DNA from: NIOZ-UU13 sp964653075
GTDB lineage: Bacteria > Planctomycetota > Phycisphaerae > Sedimentisphaerales > Anaerobacaceae
Assembly: GCA_964653075.1 (NCBI GenBank)
Contig: CAZZAX010000008.1
Span: forward strand, 13,755 to 77,754
Length of the DNA stretch: 64,000 nucleotides
Direction of reading: 5' to 3'
Shown here: piece by piece, positions 26,344 to 34,813 of the stretch
Numbering within the stretch: position 1 is the first letter of the stretch
How the letters are laid out: each line of letters begins with the position of its first letter
Notes under the pieces: generated by a model
Databases searched by the model: none
What the model saw: the letters and a program-made list of their open reading frames with translations, nothing else
What the model was told of the DNA's origin: nothing
Translations under genes and position numbers: made by a program

Positions 26344-27123
26344 ATGCAAAAAGAAAACGGCTTTACACTAATAGAGCTTTTGGTAGTCATTGCCATTATT
26401 GCATTGTTGATGGCGATATTAATGCCGGCACTACATCGGGTGAGGAAGCAGGCCAGGGCGGTGTCCTGTCAGATGAACCTGCACCAGTGGGCTATCGTCT
26501 TTTCCATGTACACGGATCAGAATAACGGATACTTTCTCAGCGGACTGGCCGAAGGCGTATCCAACGTTGGCAAGTACTGGTGGATGGAACCGCTCAAGCC
26601 ATACTATACGGATGAGCGAATCCGCCTGTGTCCGGCGGCAACAAAGCCTTACAACGAGGGGGGGCGGGTTCCATTCGGGGCCTGGCACGAGGGGGGCGAT
26701 GCGGGCAGCTACTCGCCGAACGGGTGGTTATGCAATCCTCCGGCGACTATGGAATCGCTGCATGGCCGGACGACGGAAAACAATTGGCGCACGGTCGATG
26801 TCAAAGGGACGGGGGACATCCCGATGTTTTTGGATTGCGCCTGGGACGATGCCTGGCCAAACCACACAGATCACCCTCCGGAGTATGACGGCGATGTGGT
26901 GGAGTCCGTCAACAACAACGAGATGAAGCGGTTCTGCCTTAATCGGCACGACGGATTTATCAACGGACTGTTCACCGACCGCTCTGTAAGAAAGCTCGGA
27001 CTCAAGGTGTTGTGGAAGCTCAGATGGCATCGCAAATTCGACACTGCCGGCCCCTGGACTAAAACCGGGGGTGTTGCGTACGAAAACTGGCCGCAATGGA
27101 TGAGAAGGTTTAAGGACTACTGA
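26344..27123 (+). CDS. Pseudopilin-like protein
   Basis: 259 residues with the shortest leader possible (MQKENG) before FTLIELLVVIAIIALLMAIL. The mature Glu5 is present. The C-terminal region has LNRHDGFINGLFTDRSVRKL, which corresponds to H-X9-D followed by Arg instead of Gly. The sequence is richer in GC and G-runs than its neighbours. A terminator-like hairpin follows at 27147-27198, and a second pseudopilin gene lies only 160 nt downstream. Cysteines at about 44, 96 and 137 are in similar places to those of the other family members. Confidence 0.9.
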   Translation: MQKENGFTLIELLVVIAIIALLMAILMPALHRVRKQARAVSCQMNLHQWAIVFSMYTDQNNGYFLSGLAEGVSNVGKYWWMEPLKPYYTDERIRLCPAATKPYNEGGRVPFGAWHEGGDAGSYSPNGWLCNPPATMESLHGRTTENNWRTVDVKGTGDIPMFLDCAWDDAWPNHTDHPPEYDGDVVESVNNNEMKRFCLNRHDGFINGLFTDRSVRKLGLKVLWKLRWHRKFDTAGPWTKTGGVAYENWPQWMRRFKDY

Positions 27124-27146
27124 AAACAGAATATTGTCTTATCCTC

Positions 27147-27198
27147 AAGCCCCTGCGGCTTGCTCGCTTTTTCCTCTCCCTCCGCTCCGCAGGGGCTT
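27147..27198 (+). terminator. Long-stem terminator after the first pseudopilin gene
   Basis: AAGCCCCTGCGG (27147-27158) is perfectly complementary to CCGCAGGGGCTT (27187-27198), a 12-bp stem with a 28-nt pyrimidine-rich loop, 24 nt after the stop codon. The following TATTCTTGTC is only weakly T-rich, so efficiency is uncertain. Confidence 0.6.
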
Positions 27199-27282
27199 TA
27201 TTCTTGTCCTTCGGATTTTCCCGTTGACTTACATACCAGCGCAGTATAGAATAAAGTAATAAATCATTTAAGGACAGCGGCT

Positions 27283-28101
27283 ATGAGCAAATCAAAAGCA
27301 TTCACGCTAATCGAGCTCCTCGTTGTAATTGCCGTCATTGCTATTCTGATGGCCATTCTATTGCCGGCATTGAACCTGGCACGCGACCAGGGGCGCAAAA
27401 TGGTATGCTCTAACAACCTCCATAGCATTGCCTTGGCAAACCAGATATACGCAACAAATTTTGATGACTGGGGCGTGCCTTGCCGTTATATCTCCAACCA
27501 AGGGGCTTACGCATGGACGGCCAATCCCGATTTCCGGAAATACATCGGCTACGAGGGGGCAGAAGAGGTTCCGGATCTGTCCCTTTATCAAACCCCCAAG
27601 AAATACAAATGCCCCTCTGATCAACAGAAGGCCTGGTTACACGCCTATGACATTGAAAGTGGCAATCAAGGGGGGACTCTCGTCAGCTACGGCTTCAATA
27701 TCGAAGACTGGTATCCTTCGGTAGGTCAGGCCTCTTGGACTGCCACCATGGATCTGACCAGATTGGCTTACAAGATGTCCACCGTCAAACAGCCTGCTCA
27801 AAAACTGCACTTCAACGAAGCGCACGACTGGTGGAGCAAGTGGAAAGGAGCCAATTACATCGATGGTTGGGACGTATTGGGCCAGGAAGGCACTGTCAAT
27901 GACTACAAGGCCGTCGGTTGTGGCGGCCCTACCATGTATCGCCATAATGACTCTGCCAATCTTGCCTTCTATGACGGCCATGTCGAAAGCTGGCACAAGA
28001 CAAAACTATGGATACCTGAACACGCTACAATCAAACCCTACCAAACCGGCATCTGGGTTGTTAAGAGAGAAACCTGGGAAGAAAATGGTGGCGGCCTCTA
28101 A
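27283..28101 (+). CDS. Pseudopilin-like protein with canonical H-X9-DG box
   Basis: 272 residues. Leader MSKSKA ends in Ala rather than the usual Gly before FTLIELLVVIAVIAILMAIL, which is tolerated by prepilin peptidases. The conserved Glu is present. Near the C-terminus HNDSANLAFYDGH has exactly nine residues between His and Asp-Gly, the hallmark of this planctomycete pseudopilin group. Cysteines occur in MVCSNN and YKCPSD. The two adjacent pseudopilin genes look like an old tandem duplication that has diverged strongly; each probably has its own terminator and promoter. Confidence 0.92.
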   Translation: MSKSKAFTLIELLVVIAVIAILMAILLPALNLARDQGRKMVCSNNLHSIALANQIYATNFDDWGVPCRYISNQGAYAWTANPDFRKYIGYEGAEEVPDLSLYQTPKKYKCPSDQQKAWLHAYDIESGNQGGTLVSYGFNIEDWYPSVGQASWTATMDLTRLAYKMSTVKQPAQKLHFNEAHDWWSKWKGANYIDGWDVLGQEGTVNDYKAVGCGGPTMYRHNDSANLAFYDGHVESWHKTKLWIPEHATIKPYQTGIWVVKRETWEENGGGL

Positions 28102-28143
28102 AGCCGCTCCTTGCGTTCTGATTTGAGTTATAATTCCCCTGCC

Positions 28144-28422
28144 TCAGATACTTTTCGGCTTGAGTTTGGTTATTTCTTGTTGTAACTTTTCGTTGGTGGC
28201 TGTTAATTCGGCGATCTTTTGTTTTAAGCGATGCTCAGAACGGCTGTGCCTGGCTCTTATCCAGCAAATAAGTATGACCGATAAGATTAAAATCACTATC
28301 GACAATCCATCGACTGAGTAGATAGTCTTAAATGGATCGCTGGCTAATTTCCACCGCTCAGTTGGCGTTAAAACCAGAGATATAGTATATAGTGATTCTA
28401 TGATCATATGTTTTGCCACCAT
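28144..28422 (-). CDS. Small membrane protein with C-terminal coiled coil
   Basis: 92 residues; ATG at 28422 with GGAG only 4 nt upstream. A hydrophobic helix (LSIVILILSVILICWI, ~40-55) is followed by a basic RARHSRSE stretch and a leucine/lysine heptad tail (IAELTATNEKLQQEITKL). The topology suggests N-out with a cytoplasmic coiled coil. It is convergent with the pseudopilin gene and stands alone. No family recognised. Confidence 0.6.
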   Translation of the reverse strand: MVAKHMIIESLYTISLVLTPTERWKLASDPFKTIYSVDGLSIVILILSVILICWIRARHSRSEHRLKQKIAELTATNEKLQQEITKLKPKSI

Positions 28423-28820
28423 GTTACTCCGACAATTTTATCGGCCAAATATATTGCTGGATTAATTTGAAAATTGCCGCTATTGCCTGTTTTTCTATCT
28501 AACTTGGCTGACAAAGTACCTAATCTTCCAATCTGAAGCACCCGACAGGACGCTGTGGAGATTATTTCTTCTGATACGGTCTTTCTATAAACCGCACGTT
28601 TTGGCACAGTTTTTCCCTTGCAAATCTGACTTAAGTTAACTGCTTCGCTTACTTCTGCGCCCGGCAGCTGAAATGTATGTCAGAACTTGTGTGATTGAAC
28701 CTTCAGAAGACCGGGCCTGTCTTTTGGATTTGCTTTCTTTTAAGGTTTACGCTAAGTTTCCCGACAAATCACTTAGGCTTTATCATATGTTTTAGTTGTT
28801 TACCCTTAAAAAACTAATCT
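28423..28820. other. Intergenic region with no supported feature
   Basis: About 400 nt between the small membrane protein and the PhoD gene. A 67-codon minus-strand frame (28404-28607) lacks a ribosome site and overlaps the next gene start, so it is not annotated. No promoter or repeat was recognised. Confidence 0.4.
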
Positions 28821-30656
28821 TCAGAGCCTTACCCGTATCCTTTTGGTTTTGTCGGGCGATAGGCTTCGGACACCTTCGAGGATTTTCATCTTGTCTGTAC
28901 CAGGTTCGCCGACCTTTACAGTGTACGTTCCTTTCTTAAAGACCTTGGGTCTGAATGAAGTTCCGTTAATGCGAAGAGTGTAAATGATTTCGTTGTTTGA
29001 CTCGTCAATGACCTGAACAACCGGATTTCTCATACCTCTGACTTCGATAGTCGGCAGATATGCGATGGCTTTACGGCCGTAGTTATCTTCCTGTTTGATT
29101 GTCCTGGGCCACCCGGCATATTGTCTCGAAGCCGGGTCTGTAATATCTACGTTTCTGGGCCAGCATTCGATTGTGATTTCTCTTTTCTTCTTATTGAATT
29201 TAACGATACCGAAGCCGGCCGCACGTGTCGTCAGCTTCCGCCCGCCGTTACGCTCCGGACTCGGATTGGCGACGGCTAAGCACGTCACTTTATTTCCGAA
29301 ACCATCTGAGAATTCTCCCGTATATTCCGGCGCGCCCGGTTCGCGGTTCTTGCCCGCCGCGAGCGGCCTCCACCACCGCAAATACAGATTCGCAATCGAA
29401 GGCACGCAGAAAGAATAGCACGAGTCGTTCCAGTCGTCTATCCCGTGGTGAAAGATTGTCGCTAAGTGCTGGTCGCCCGCAATGTGTATGGCAAAGGCCC
29501 TGCGTATCTCGGCGATTGCTTTATTACGTCCTGTTTGAGGCCAGCCATTCGAGTCAAGGTCTGCGTGCAGCCTGTTGCCCGTCTTGCCGTGAATATGCGC
29601 GCCGCCGCAAAAAATTGTCTGTGACAGCACCGCCTTCATATCTGCATCGCGCCAGTCGGTTCCCCACTGACGCAGGAACTTCAACTGGCGTTCACCCAAT
29701 AATACCGCGCCGGGCACGTCCACGCTCTTCGGGTCATAAGTGGGGTCCAGAACATGGTCCGGCCGCGGCCCGCGCTGGGGAACAAGACCCTGCGGACCTG
29801 ACTTGAACTTCCTGTCCTCTATGATGGCAAAGCTTACTCCGCCCACGGTCATCGAGGTGTAGTAAACACCGATACCTCGTTCTATCGGAGTTGGGTCATA
29901 AGGGTCGGGCAGATGGCTGGTTTGCGCCCGTTCAACTTCTTTAACGTACTCAAGCGGGGCGGCATAACCCCCGTCATGGCCGGCACGAGTGCGTGATAAT
30001 CTTCCTCCGGCGCCCCATAAATTGGCCTGACCCACGTCGTGGTCGTCGGGTATTGTAATCGTCGGAGTATTGCGAATAATATCACCGAAGTCCCTGCCGA
30101 ACTTAAGCCAGTACGCATAATGCCTGTTATGGTCATAGACCTGGTCTCCGGAGAAAAACAGTAGGTCGGGCTTTATCTTTTTGATGTTCTCAACGATATC
30201 GACTTTTGGTATGTCTCCGCCGTGTTGTGTATATATTGAATTACCCGTAAACGCGGCCACGACAATCGTATTTTTATCGACCGGGTCCTTGCGGATTATA
30301 CCCGTGTAATATGCATTCTTGCCGTGGACAACACGATATTCGGTATCTTTTGTCGTGTCCCAGTTCTCAACGCGGAAAACAGCCGTCCAGCCCCTTTCGA
30401 CTACTTGTGCCCGGTCTATTTCTTTCCACCTTCCATCCTGCTTGGTTTCGAGCCGGACTGTCCTGTCTTCACCTCCCTTAAGCGGATACAACTGGGCGGT
30501 CATCTTCATAATATTGTTATGAACGGTATAGAGTGCAAAGCAAATAACTTTGTCCCTGGATACTTCTGGGACTGTCGGAACCTGAGCGCTAACTGTACTC
30601 AATAGCAGGATGCCCGCTATGACTACCGTGAACACTCTCGTTTTCGTAAAGTTCAT
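28821..30656 (-). CDS. PhoD-like exported metallophosphatase
   Basis: 611 residues from the ATG at 30656 (AGGAAG 4-5 nt upstream; the frame opens 14 codons earlier). Sec signal MNFTKTRVFTVVIAGILLLSTVSA. The phosphatase core shows FFSGDQVYDHN (168-177) and IPDDHDVGQ (202-210), the PhoD metal and catalytic block, then AGDQHLATIFHHG (~380-392). PhoD enzymes hydrolyse phosphodiesters and monoesters with Fe and Ca. Here the usual start GDQ is in place of the GSC seen in some families. The C-terminal beta domain (RGMRNPVVQVIDE) may bind the substrate. It is 61 nt after the DUF1080 gene, probably co-transcribed. Substrate unknown. Confidence 0.85.
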   Translation of the reverse strand: MNFTKTRVFTVVIAGILLLSTVSAQVPTVPEVSRDKVICFALYTVHNNIMKMTAQLYPLKGGEDRTVRLETKQDGRWKEIDRAQVVERGWTAVFRVENWDTTKDTEYRVVHGKNAYYTGIIRKDPVDKNTIVVAAFTGNSIYTQHGGDIPKVDIVENIKKIKPDLLFFSGDQVYDHNRHYAYWLKFGRDFGDIIRNTPTITIPDDHDVGQANLWGAGGRLSRTRAGHDGGYAAPLEYVKEVERAQTSHLPDPYDPTPIERGIGVYYTSMTVGGVSFAIIEDRKFKSGPQGLVPQRGPRPDHVLDPTYDPKSVDVPGAVLLGERQLKFLRQWGTDWRDADMKAVLSQTIFCGGAHIHGKTGNRLHADLDSNGWPQTGRNKAIAEIRRAFAIHIAGDQHLATIFHHGIDDWNDSCYSFCVPSIANLYLRWWRPLAAGKNREPGAPEYTGEFSDGFGNKVTCLAVANPSPERNGGRKLTTRAAGFGIVKFNKKKREITIECWPRNVDITDPASRQYAGWPRTIKQEDNYGRKAIAYLPTIEVRGMRNPVVQVIDESNNEIIYTLRINGTSFRPKVFKKGTYTVKVGEPGTDKMKILEGVRSLSPDKTKRIRVRL

Positions 30657-30717
30657 TTCTCTTCCTTTCCTGAATATATTGCTGTTACCTTTATTCACAA
30701 ATGCCTGCGATAAATTA

Positions 30718-31542
30718 TCAGTCTTTAATCAGATACGGCTGTTCCGGCAGCTCGCGTATCCAGATATTGCGAAAGCACATCGGATTGCCGTGGTCCTGGA
30801 GCCTGATATGCCCCTTCTCGTGGGGCCTGCCGTACCGGGCCTTTCTCTTGTGTGAAGTCGTTCCCTCGATCTCAAGATTATTATGAACAACCACACCGTT
30901 GTGAATCACCGTAATGCGGGCCTTGCGAATGCACTTGCCGTCTTCATCGAATAGCGGACGAAGAAAGCTGATATCATAGCTCTGCCATCTTCCGGCCTTT
31001 CGGCAGGCATTGACCATCGGAGGGTTCTGGCCGTAAATCGCTCCGGCCTGGCCGTCTGCGTATGTCCTGTTGGTGTCATAGTTGTCATCCGTATATGAAT
31101 CGAGAATCTGGACTTCGTACCTGTCCATAAGGAACACCCCGCTGTTGCTCCGCTTCTGGTCCGTTATCTTCGGGTCAAGACCTCTCGGCGTGCGCCACTC
31201 GATATGTAATTGGCAATTGTCGAATTCTTGTTTTGTACGAATTCCACCCGCCTTCTTTGGCACCTCCATATAGTCGTCTATTATCTTCCATTTCGCTTCG
31301 CCGCCGCCCCTTTCACTTGCCCATGCTGAAAGATTTGGCTCCTCCCCGCCGAATAAAACAATGGCATCCGATGGCGGCTGCCCGAACCGTCTTGCAGGAT
31401 TGATTACCGGCGGATGTGGCCGGCTCTTGTCATGTACGCCGTACTTTTTTACTGCATTTCCCGCATAGCTGCTCACGCCTAAAACCATTGCCGCCAAAAA
31501 CAGGCAAACGACCCTCTTAATCGCTTTGACACCCTTTTTCAT
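30718..31542 (-). CDS. Exported DUF1080 protein (3-keto-disaccharide hydrolase-like)
   Basis: 274 residues with a signal peptide (VVCLFLAAMVLGVSSYAG). The concanavalin-like jelly-roll fold is shown by IVLFGGEEPNLSAWAS, WKIIDDYMEV, CQLHIEWRTP, NSGVFLMDRYEVQILDSY and GHIRLQDHGNPMCFRNIWIREL, the standard order of DUF1080 strands. Members of this family hydrolyse 3-keto-glycosides made by exported Gfo/Idh/MocA oxidoreductases. None of the latter is adjacent, but three are encoded elsewhere in the window. The partner here is the PhoD gene 61 nt downstream. Activity is inferred from family only. Confidence 0.85.
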   Translation of the reverse strand: MKKGVKAIKRVVCLFLAAMVLGVSSYAGNAVKKYGVHDKSRPHPPVINPARRFGQPPSDAIVLFGGEEPNLSAWASERGGGEAKWKIIDDYMEVPKKAGGIRTKQEFDNCQLHIEWRTPRGLDPKITDQKRSNSGVFLMDRYEVQILDSYTDDNYDTNRTYADGQAGAIYGQNPPMVNACRKAGRWQSYDISFLRPLFDEDGKCIRKARITVIHNGVVVHNNLEIEGTTSHKRKARYGRPHEKGHIRLQDHGNPMCFRNIWIRELPEQPYLIKD

Positions 31543-31693
31543 AATTAACTCCTCTGATTTTGTTGCTGTTACCCGAAATTCTCCTCAATTAGCTGCCGTC
31601 CGGCAACGCTGCCGAACATAAAAACGATATAATACCACTATCCCCCCCCAAAAACCACCCTTTTTTCCCTTTTCTCGAACAGCCCATCATAAT

Positions 31694-31718
31694 GTAGGGG
31701 CAATCCCATGTGATTGCC
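31694..31718. repeat. GTAGGGGC palindromic repeat, copy 1
   Basis: GTAGGGGCAATC then CCATGT then GATTGCC; 7-bp perfect arms. Same first eight bases as the copy at 31755. Confidence 0.65.
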
Positions 31719-31754
31719 TTGATATGCTCCCTGTGTGTGCATACCGTTATCGTT

Positions 31755-31778
31755 GTAGGGGCGGTTCGCGAACCGCCC
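31755..31778. repeat. GTAGGGGC palindromic repeat, copy 2
   Basis: GTAG followed by a perfect 20-bp palindrome, 31759-31778, centred on TTCGCGAA. It could form a cruciform or an RNA hairpin. Confidence 0.65.
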
Positions 31779-31824
31779 TTCCCAATAATCAATCATCAAC
31801 CTGTGCCATAGGTATAATCAATCG

Positions 31825-31858
31825 AATGGGTGGCACGCTCAAACTCGTTTGGGCGTGG
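31825..31858 (+). repeat. AATGGGTGGCAC dispersed repeat, copy 1
   Basis: AATGGGTGGCAC, CTCAAAC and GTTTGGG in order with few changes from 57441-57474; CAAAC/GTTTG can pair. Confidence 0.6.
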
Positions 31859-32141
31859 CTAAAATTGAAGGGTGGCGTCTTGCCCCACTAATTACCAACT
31901 CTAAATTCTACATTCTCTTTGAATTCAAAACGATCCACTCAAAACTCAAAACTAAATCGCCCCAATAATCAATAGCAAACTGGAGCAAAGCGCAAGTCCT
32001 GAGCGTAGTCGAAGGATCATCATTAATCAATCAAAAGGGCATGTCCCGCCTGTCCTGAGCAGAGCCTGCACTGCCTGTCCTGAGCTTGCCGAAGGAAGTA
32101 GAGTCGAAGTGTCGAAGGATTTATTAAGTGGGTTTAATCTA

Positions 32142-32171
32142 AATACAGCCAGAAGTAGCGAGTTGACACAA
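32142..32171 (+). repeat. 30-bp direct repeat, copy 1
   Basis: Differs from 32307-32336 at one base. Contains AGAAGTAGCGAGTTGACACA. The 165-bp spacing does not suggest a tandem array. Confidence 0.65.
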
Positions 32172-32306
32172 CCGTCACCCCGAGCGAAGTCGAGGGGTCT
32201 ATTTAAATATTCGCCCGAAGGGCCTCCATAATTTTGAATTTTGATGTTTAATTCTCCTATTTACATTTTGATTTTTCAGCGTAGTGACTTTCCCCACCGT
32301 TTTTTG

Positions 32307-32336
32307 AATACAGTCAGAAGTAGCGAGTTGACACAA
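32307..32336 (+). repeat. 30-bp direct repeat, copy 2
   Basis: One mismatch (T for C) to 32142-32171, and followed directly by the CCCCGA...TCGGGG hairpin repeat. Confidence 0.65.
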
Positions 32337-32633
32337 GAGTTTATCCCCGATGTTAGCTTACTTGCTATCCTGTCGGGGTTCACCCTGAGCAAGAGCCTGC
32401 CCTGAGCGGAGACGAAGGGCTAAATTCTAAATTCCCTTGACTCTTCTCAAGTTCTCTGTTATTTTCTACTCCTAATGCGTGAGTCACAACTGCGGATTTC
32501 TCTAAAAAATGCCGGCTTTGCCGGCCTCAATCGGCGATTCACGCTTAACGAGATACGCTTCAAGAGATATGAAAAATGAATTGAAGCAGCGAATAAATTT
32601 TCAACAAAGAGTGTTATATATTATAAAGAATAA

Positions 32634-33500
32634 ATGAAGGATCAACATGTCCATATAAGTCAGAAAAAAAGGATTCGATCATTTTCTGTTGATAAAAATG
32701 AACTTAGGAAACTTTTGGAGATCCTTCAGGAAAGAGCCTATGCAGCAGCCGAATTGGAAGAGAAACATTTGATTCGATTAGATGATCAAACAGACGAGGA
32801 ATTTGAACAAACAAAAAAAGATTTAAATGAGGGCTTTAAATTATTTATAACCCTATCAGGGATTGATGGCAGAAAGCTTACAGGTGACATTGATGAAATA
32901 TTTGATTCTCCTAATTACCCACCAGAAGTAGAAGAAGTATTCTTTGATACGTCGACGCCTCTAAGATTTAGGCATAACTATTTTCCAAGAAACAAAATGA
33001 TTCTTTTTTTGGATTTCAGGAAAGCCGAAGTGCTTAATTTCAGCATACTTCCTTCTGAAGAGACTCTAAATGAAAGCAACTTTGAGATTATTGGTAAAGA
33101 CGTTACATGGGTGAATGGCGTCTTCAAGGAGTTTCTAAGTTTTATCGAAGAAAAACCTTCTACAATCCCGTGGATACATCGGCATTCAATTTACGATTTA
33201 ATAGTGTGGATAATAGGTTTTCCTTTATCCTTTTGGATATGCAATAAGTTGTCGATTAAGATAGAAGGATTCTTTGGATCATATTCAGTTTTCCTAAAGG
33301 CAGCGTTATATTTCTATGTATTCATTATTGCACTAAATGTACTTCGAATAGCCTTTCTGTATGCCAGATGGATATGGCCTCTGACAGAATATAAATCAGA
33401 AAAAAGCAAATCGTTGAAACATAAGGCATTGTTTTCATTAATTGCGAGCGGAATAGGACTACCGGCTTTATACGATATAATCAAATGGTTAATAAAGTAA
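32634..33500 (+). CDS. Hypothetical membrane protein with three C-terminal helices
   Basis: I do not recognise this family. 288 residues: a charged soluble N-terminal part (1-180, rich in Glu/Asp/Lys; LFITLSGIDGRKLTGDIDEIF) is followed by hydrophobic segments at about 187-203 (LIVWIIGFPLSFWICNK), 214-240 (KAALYFYVFIIALNVLRIAF) and 264-285 (ALFSLIASGIGLPALYDIIK). The start ATG has no Shine-Dalgarno; a TATATTAT 11-19 nt upstream could be a -10 box giving a nearly leaderless message. Base composition is clearly more AT-rich than the metabolic genes around, as for the neighbouring HTH/peptidase pair. Both sit in a repeat-rich gap, so recent acquisition is likely. Confidence 0.7.
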   Translation: MKDQHVHISQKKRIRSFSVDKNELRKLLEILQERAYAAAELEEKHLIRLDDQTDEEFEQTKKDLNEGFKLFITLSGIDGRKLTGDIDEIFDSPNYPPEVEEVFFDTSTPLRFRHNYFPRNKMILFLDFRKAEVLNFSILPSEETLNESNFEIIGKDVTWVNGVFKEFLSFIEEKPSTIPWIHRHSIYDLIVWIIGFPLSFWICNKLSIKIEGFFGSYSVFLKAALYFYVFIIALNVLRIAFLYARWIWPLTEYKSEKSKSLKHKALFSLIASGIGLPALYDIIKWLIK

Positions 33501-33609
33501 GGTACGATCTGGATAGTATAATGGCAGGATAAAATCAGTTGAGAGCGTGTTGGATAATATTATGTTTGAAACGAAAAATTCCACCGGTTTATTGATCCCA
33601 CCAACAAGG

Positions 33610-34374
33610 TCAGATCAAGCCCTCGCCATCAGATTTGCCGAGAAGTCGGCTAATCCGGGCTCTTATTCCCACGACTAACCCCAGTACCGCATAACAATAA
33701 ATCCAAGCCTCATATTCGTGATAGGGTAAAGCACTCACCTGCAGCTTTTGATTATTGATGATTTCATCATGGAGCCATTCAAGATGCAATCTCGCGTGAC
33801 CGATTTCATGAAGCGTGATCAGCTCATATCGTCGTTCAACCTCCCTCGTAGTTCTGTTTTTGATAATTGCTTCGTCATCGCATAATATGAAAATATAACG
33901 CTCATGCGGGTCTAATATTAGCCATGAAGGAAATCCCTTAAGATCAAACTGGTCGTATGACTGCTTGCTGATAGTCTGAAGCATTGTGTAGCTTTCCAGA
34001 GGTTTGATTGTAAAGCACGTTATCCAATATCCAAAAGTCTGAATTGTTGGTGCTCGCCTGAGCGTGTTGAAGTCTGGAAGAGCTGATAATGTAAAAAGGC
34101 GCAGAGAACGTCTCAGGGCCTTAAGAAAATATCTTTCAGCGCTTCCCTCACGGGGCTTTCTCCCTTTCTTTTCTCTCCATATAAGATAATCGTCGATAAA
34201 CAGTGACAGTCTCTTATGTATGACTAATTCGGGCTTCTTGTTGGCCAATGTCTTCTGCAACATTTTAAAAGCTTTTTTGGTAGTTTTCTTCTCAGGGAGG
34301 GAATCGAGAAAATTTTTCAAATCACATTCGGCGAAGTTAATTATGTCTTGTAAAGAGTAATCACACGTGTGCAT
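33610..34374 (-). CDS. ImmA/IrrE-family metallopeptidase
   Basis: 254 residues. The zinc site is HEIGH at 189-193 in LITLHEIGHARLHLEW, with a downstream acidic ligand candidate in YHEYEAW (219-224). ImmA/IrrE peptidases cleave a partner repressor or act as the toxin half of XRE-type toxin-antitoxin pairs. The N-terminal 150 residues are not recognised and may bind the partner. It lies 22 nt downstream of a gene for an HTH-like protein, in the usual repressor-then-peptidase order. Composition is AT-rich. Target cannot be read from sequence. Confidence 0.8.
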   Translation of the reverse strand: MHTCDYSLQDIINFAECDLKNFLDSLPEKKTTKKAFKMLQKTLANKKPELVIHKRLSLFIDDYLIWREKKGRKPREGSAERYFLKALRRSLRLFTLSALPDFNTLRRAPTIQTFGYWITCFTIKPLESYTMLQTISKQSYDQFDLKGFPSWLILDPHERYIFILCDDEAIIKNRTTREVERRYELITLHEIGHARLHLEWLHDEIINNQKLQVSALPYHEYEAWIYCYAVLGLVVGIRARISRLLGKSDGEGLI

Positions 34375-34396
34375 TCTTCTCCCTCGATGTGGTTCT

Positions 34397-34813
34397 CTAT
34401 TTTTTACACAGTGCTTGAAGAGCGCGGAAAGTTACGTACATGTCAAGTGGAATTTGTGATGGTTTTTTTCCTCCCCCATTGCAGAATGCAGTAACAAACA
34501 TTGGTTTCTTTTGCCTTTCGTTGTTCCACAACTTCCGTGATTCTTTGTTCCAATTCGGCTTGCCAAAGACGTCAAAAACTGATATGCCCAATGGAGTGCT
34601 AATTTTCATAAACACGTCCATCTCCACTGTGTCTCCATTGTTGAGCAGGTTCTCAAGGATCCCCTCTTCGAGATGCAACGTTTCCTCCAACTGGCCCAAC
34701 TGGTAGTCCAACTGGTCAGGCTTGATTTTCTTTAGTTGTCGGGAGACTTCGTTTGCAATTTTATCCTTCAACTTGCCTTCTCCGCCGAACAAATCAACAG
34801 CTTCTGTTTTCAT
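34397..34813 (-). CDS. HTH-like (XRE-type) regulatory or antitoxin protein
   Basis: 138 residues; ATG at 34813 with GGGAG about 9 nt upstream. Residues 36-81 (YQLGQLEETLHLEEGILENL, then MKISTPLGISVFDVFG) fit the helix pattern of an XRE helix-turn-helix, with the LGIS...DVF end typical of these repressors. The match is not strong. The C-terminal half (NKESRKLWNNERQKKPM) is polar. It is coupled to the ImmA/IrrE peptidase gene 22 nt downstream, which suggests it is the peptidase's partner or substrate. The upstream promoter and tandem repeat may be its operator. Confidence 0.6.
   Translation of the reverse strand: MKTEAVDLFGGEGKLKDKIANEVSRQLKKIKPDQLDYQLGQLEETLHLEEGILENLLNNGDTVEMDVFMKISTPLGISVFDVFGKPNWNKESRKLWNNERQKKPMFVTAFCNGGGKKPSQIPLDMYVTFRALQALCKK

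Larger units (their letters stand above)
31543..32633. other. Repeat-rich region without genes
   Basis: Nearly 1.1 kb holding several dispersed repeats. They include the GTAGGGGC palindromes (31694-31718, 31755-31778) and an AATGGGTGGCAC repeat (31825-31858) recurring at 57441-57474. There are also CCTGAGC/TCGAAGG repeats (~31998, 32077, 32178, 32384), a 30-bp direct repeat (32142, 32307), and a CCCCGA/TCGGGG hairpin (32339-32381) related to 36251-36293. The small frames over it are not convincing. Confidence 0.6.

Noticed and set aside
28404..28607. A 67-codon minus-strand frame upstream of the small membrane protein.
   Set aside because: No ribosome site, overlaps the next start out of frame, and no recognisable feature.
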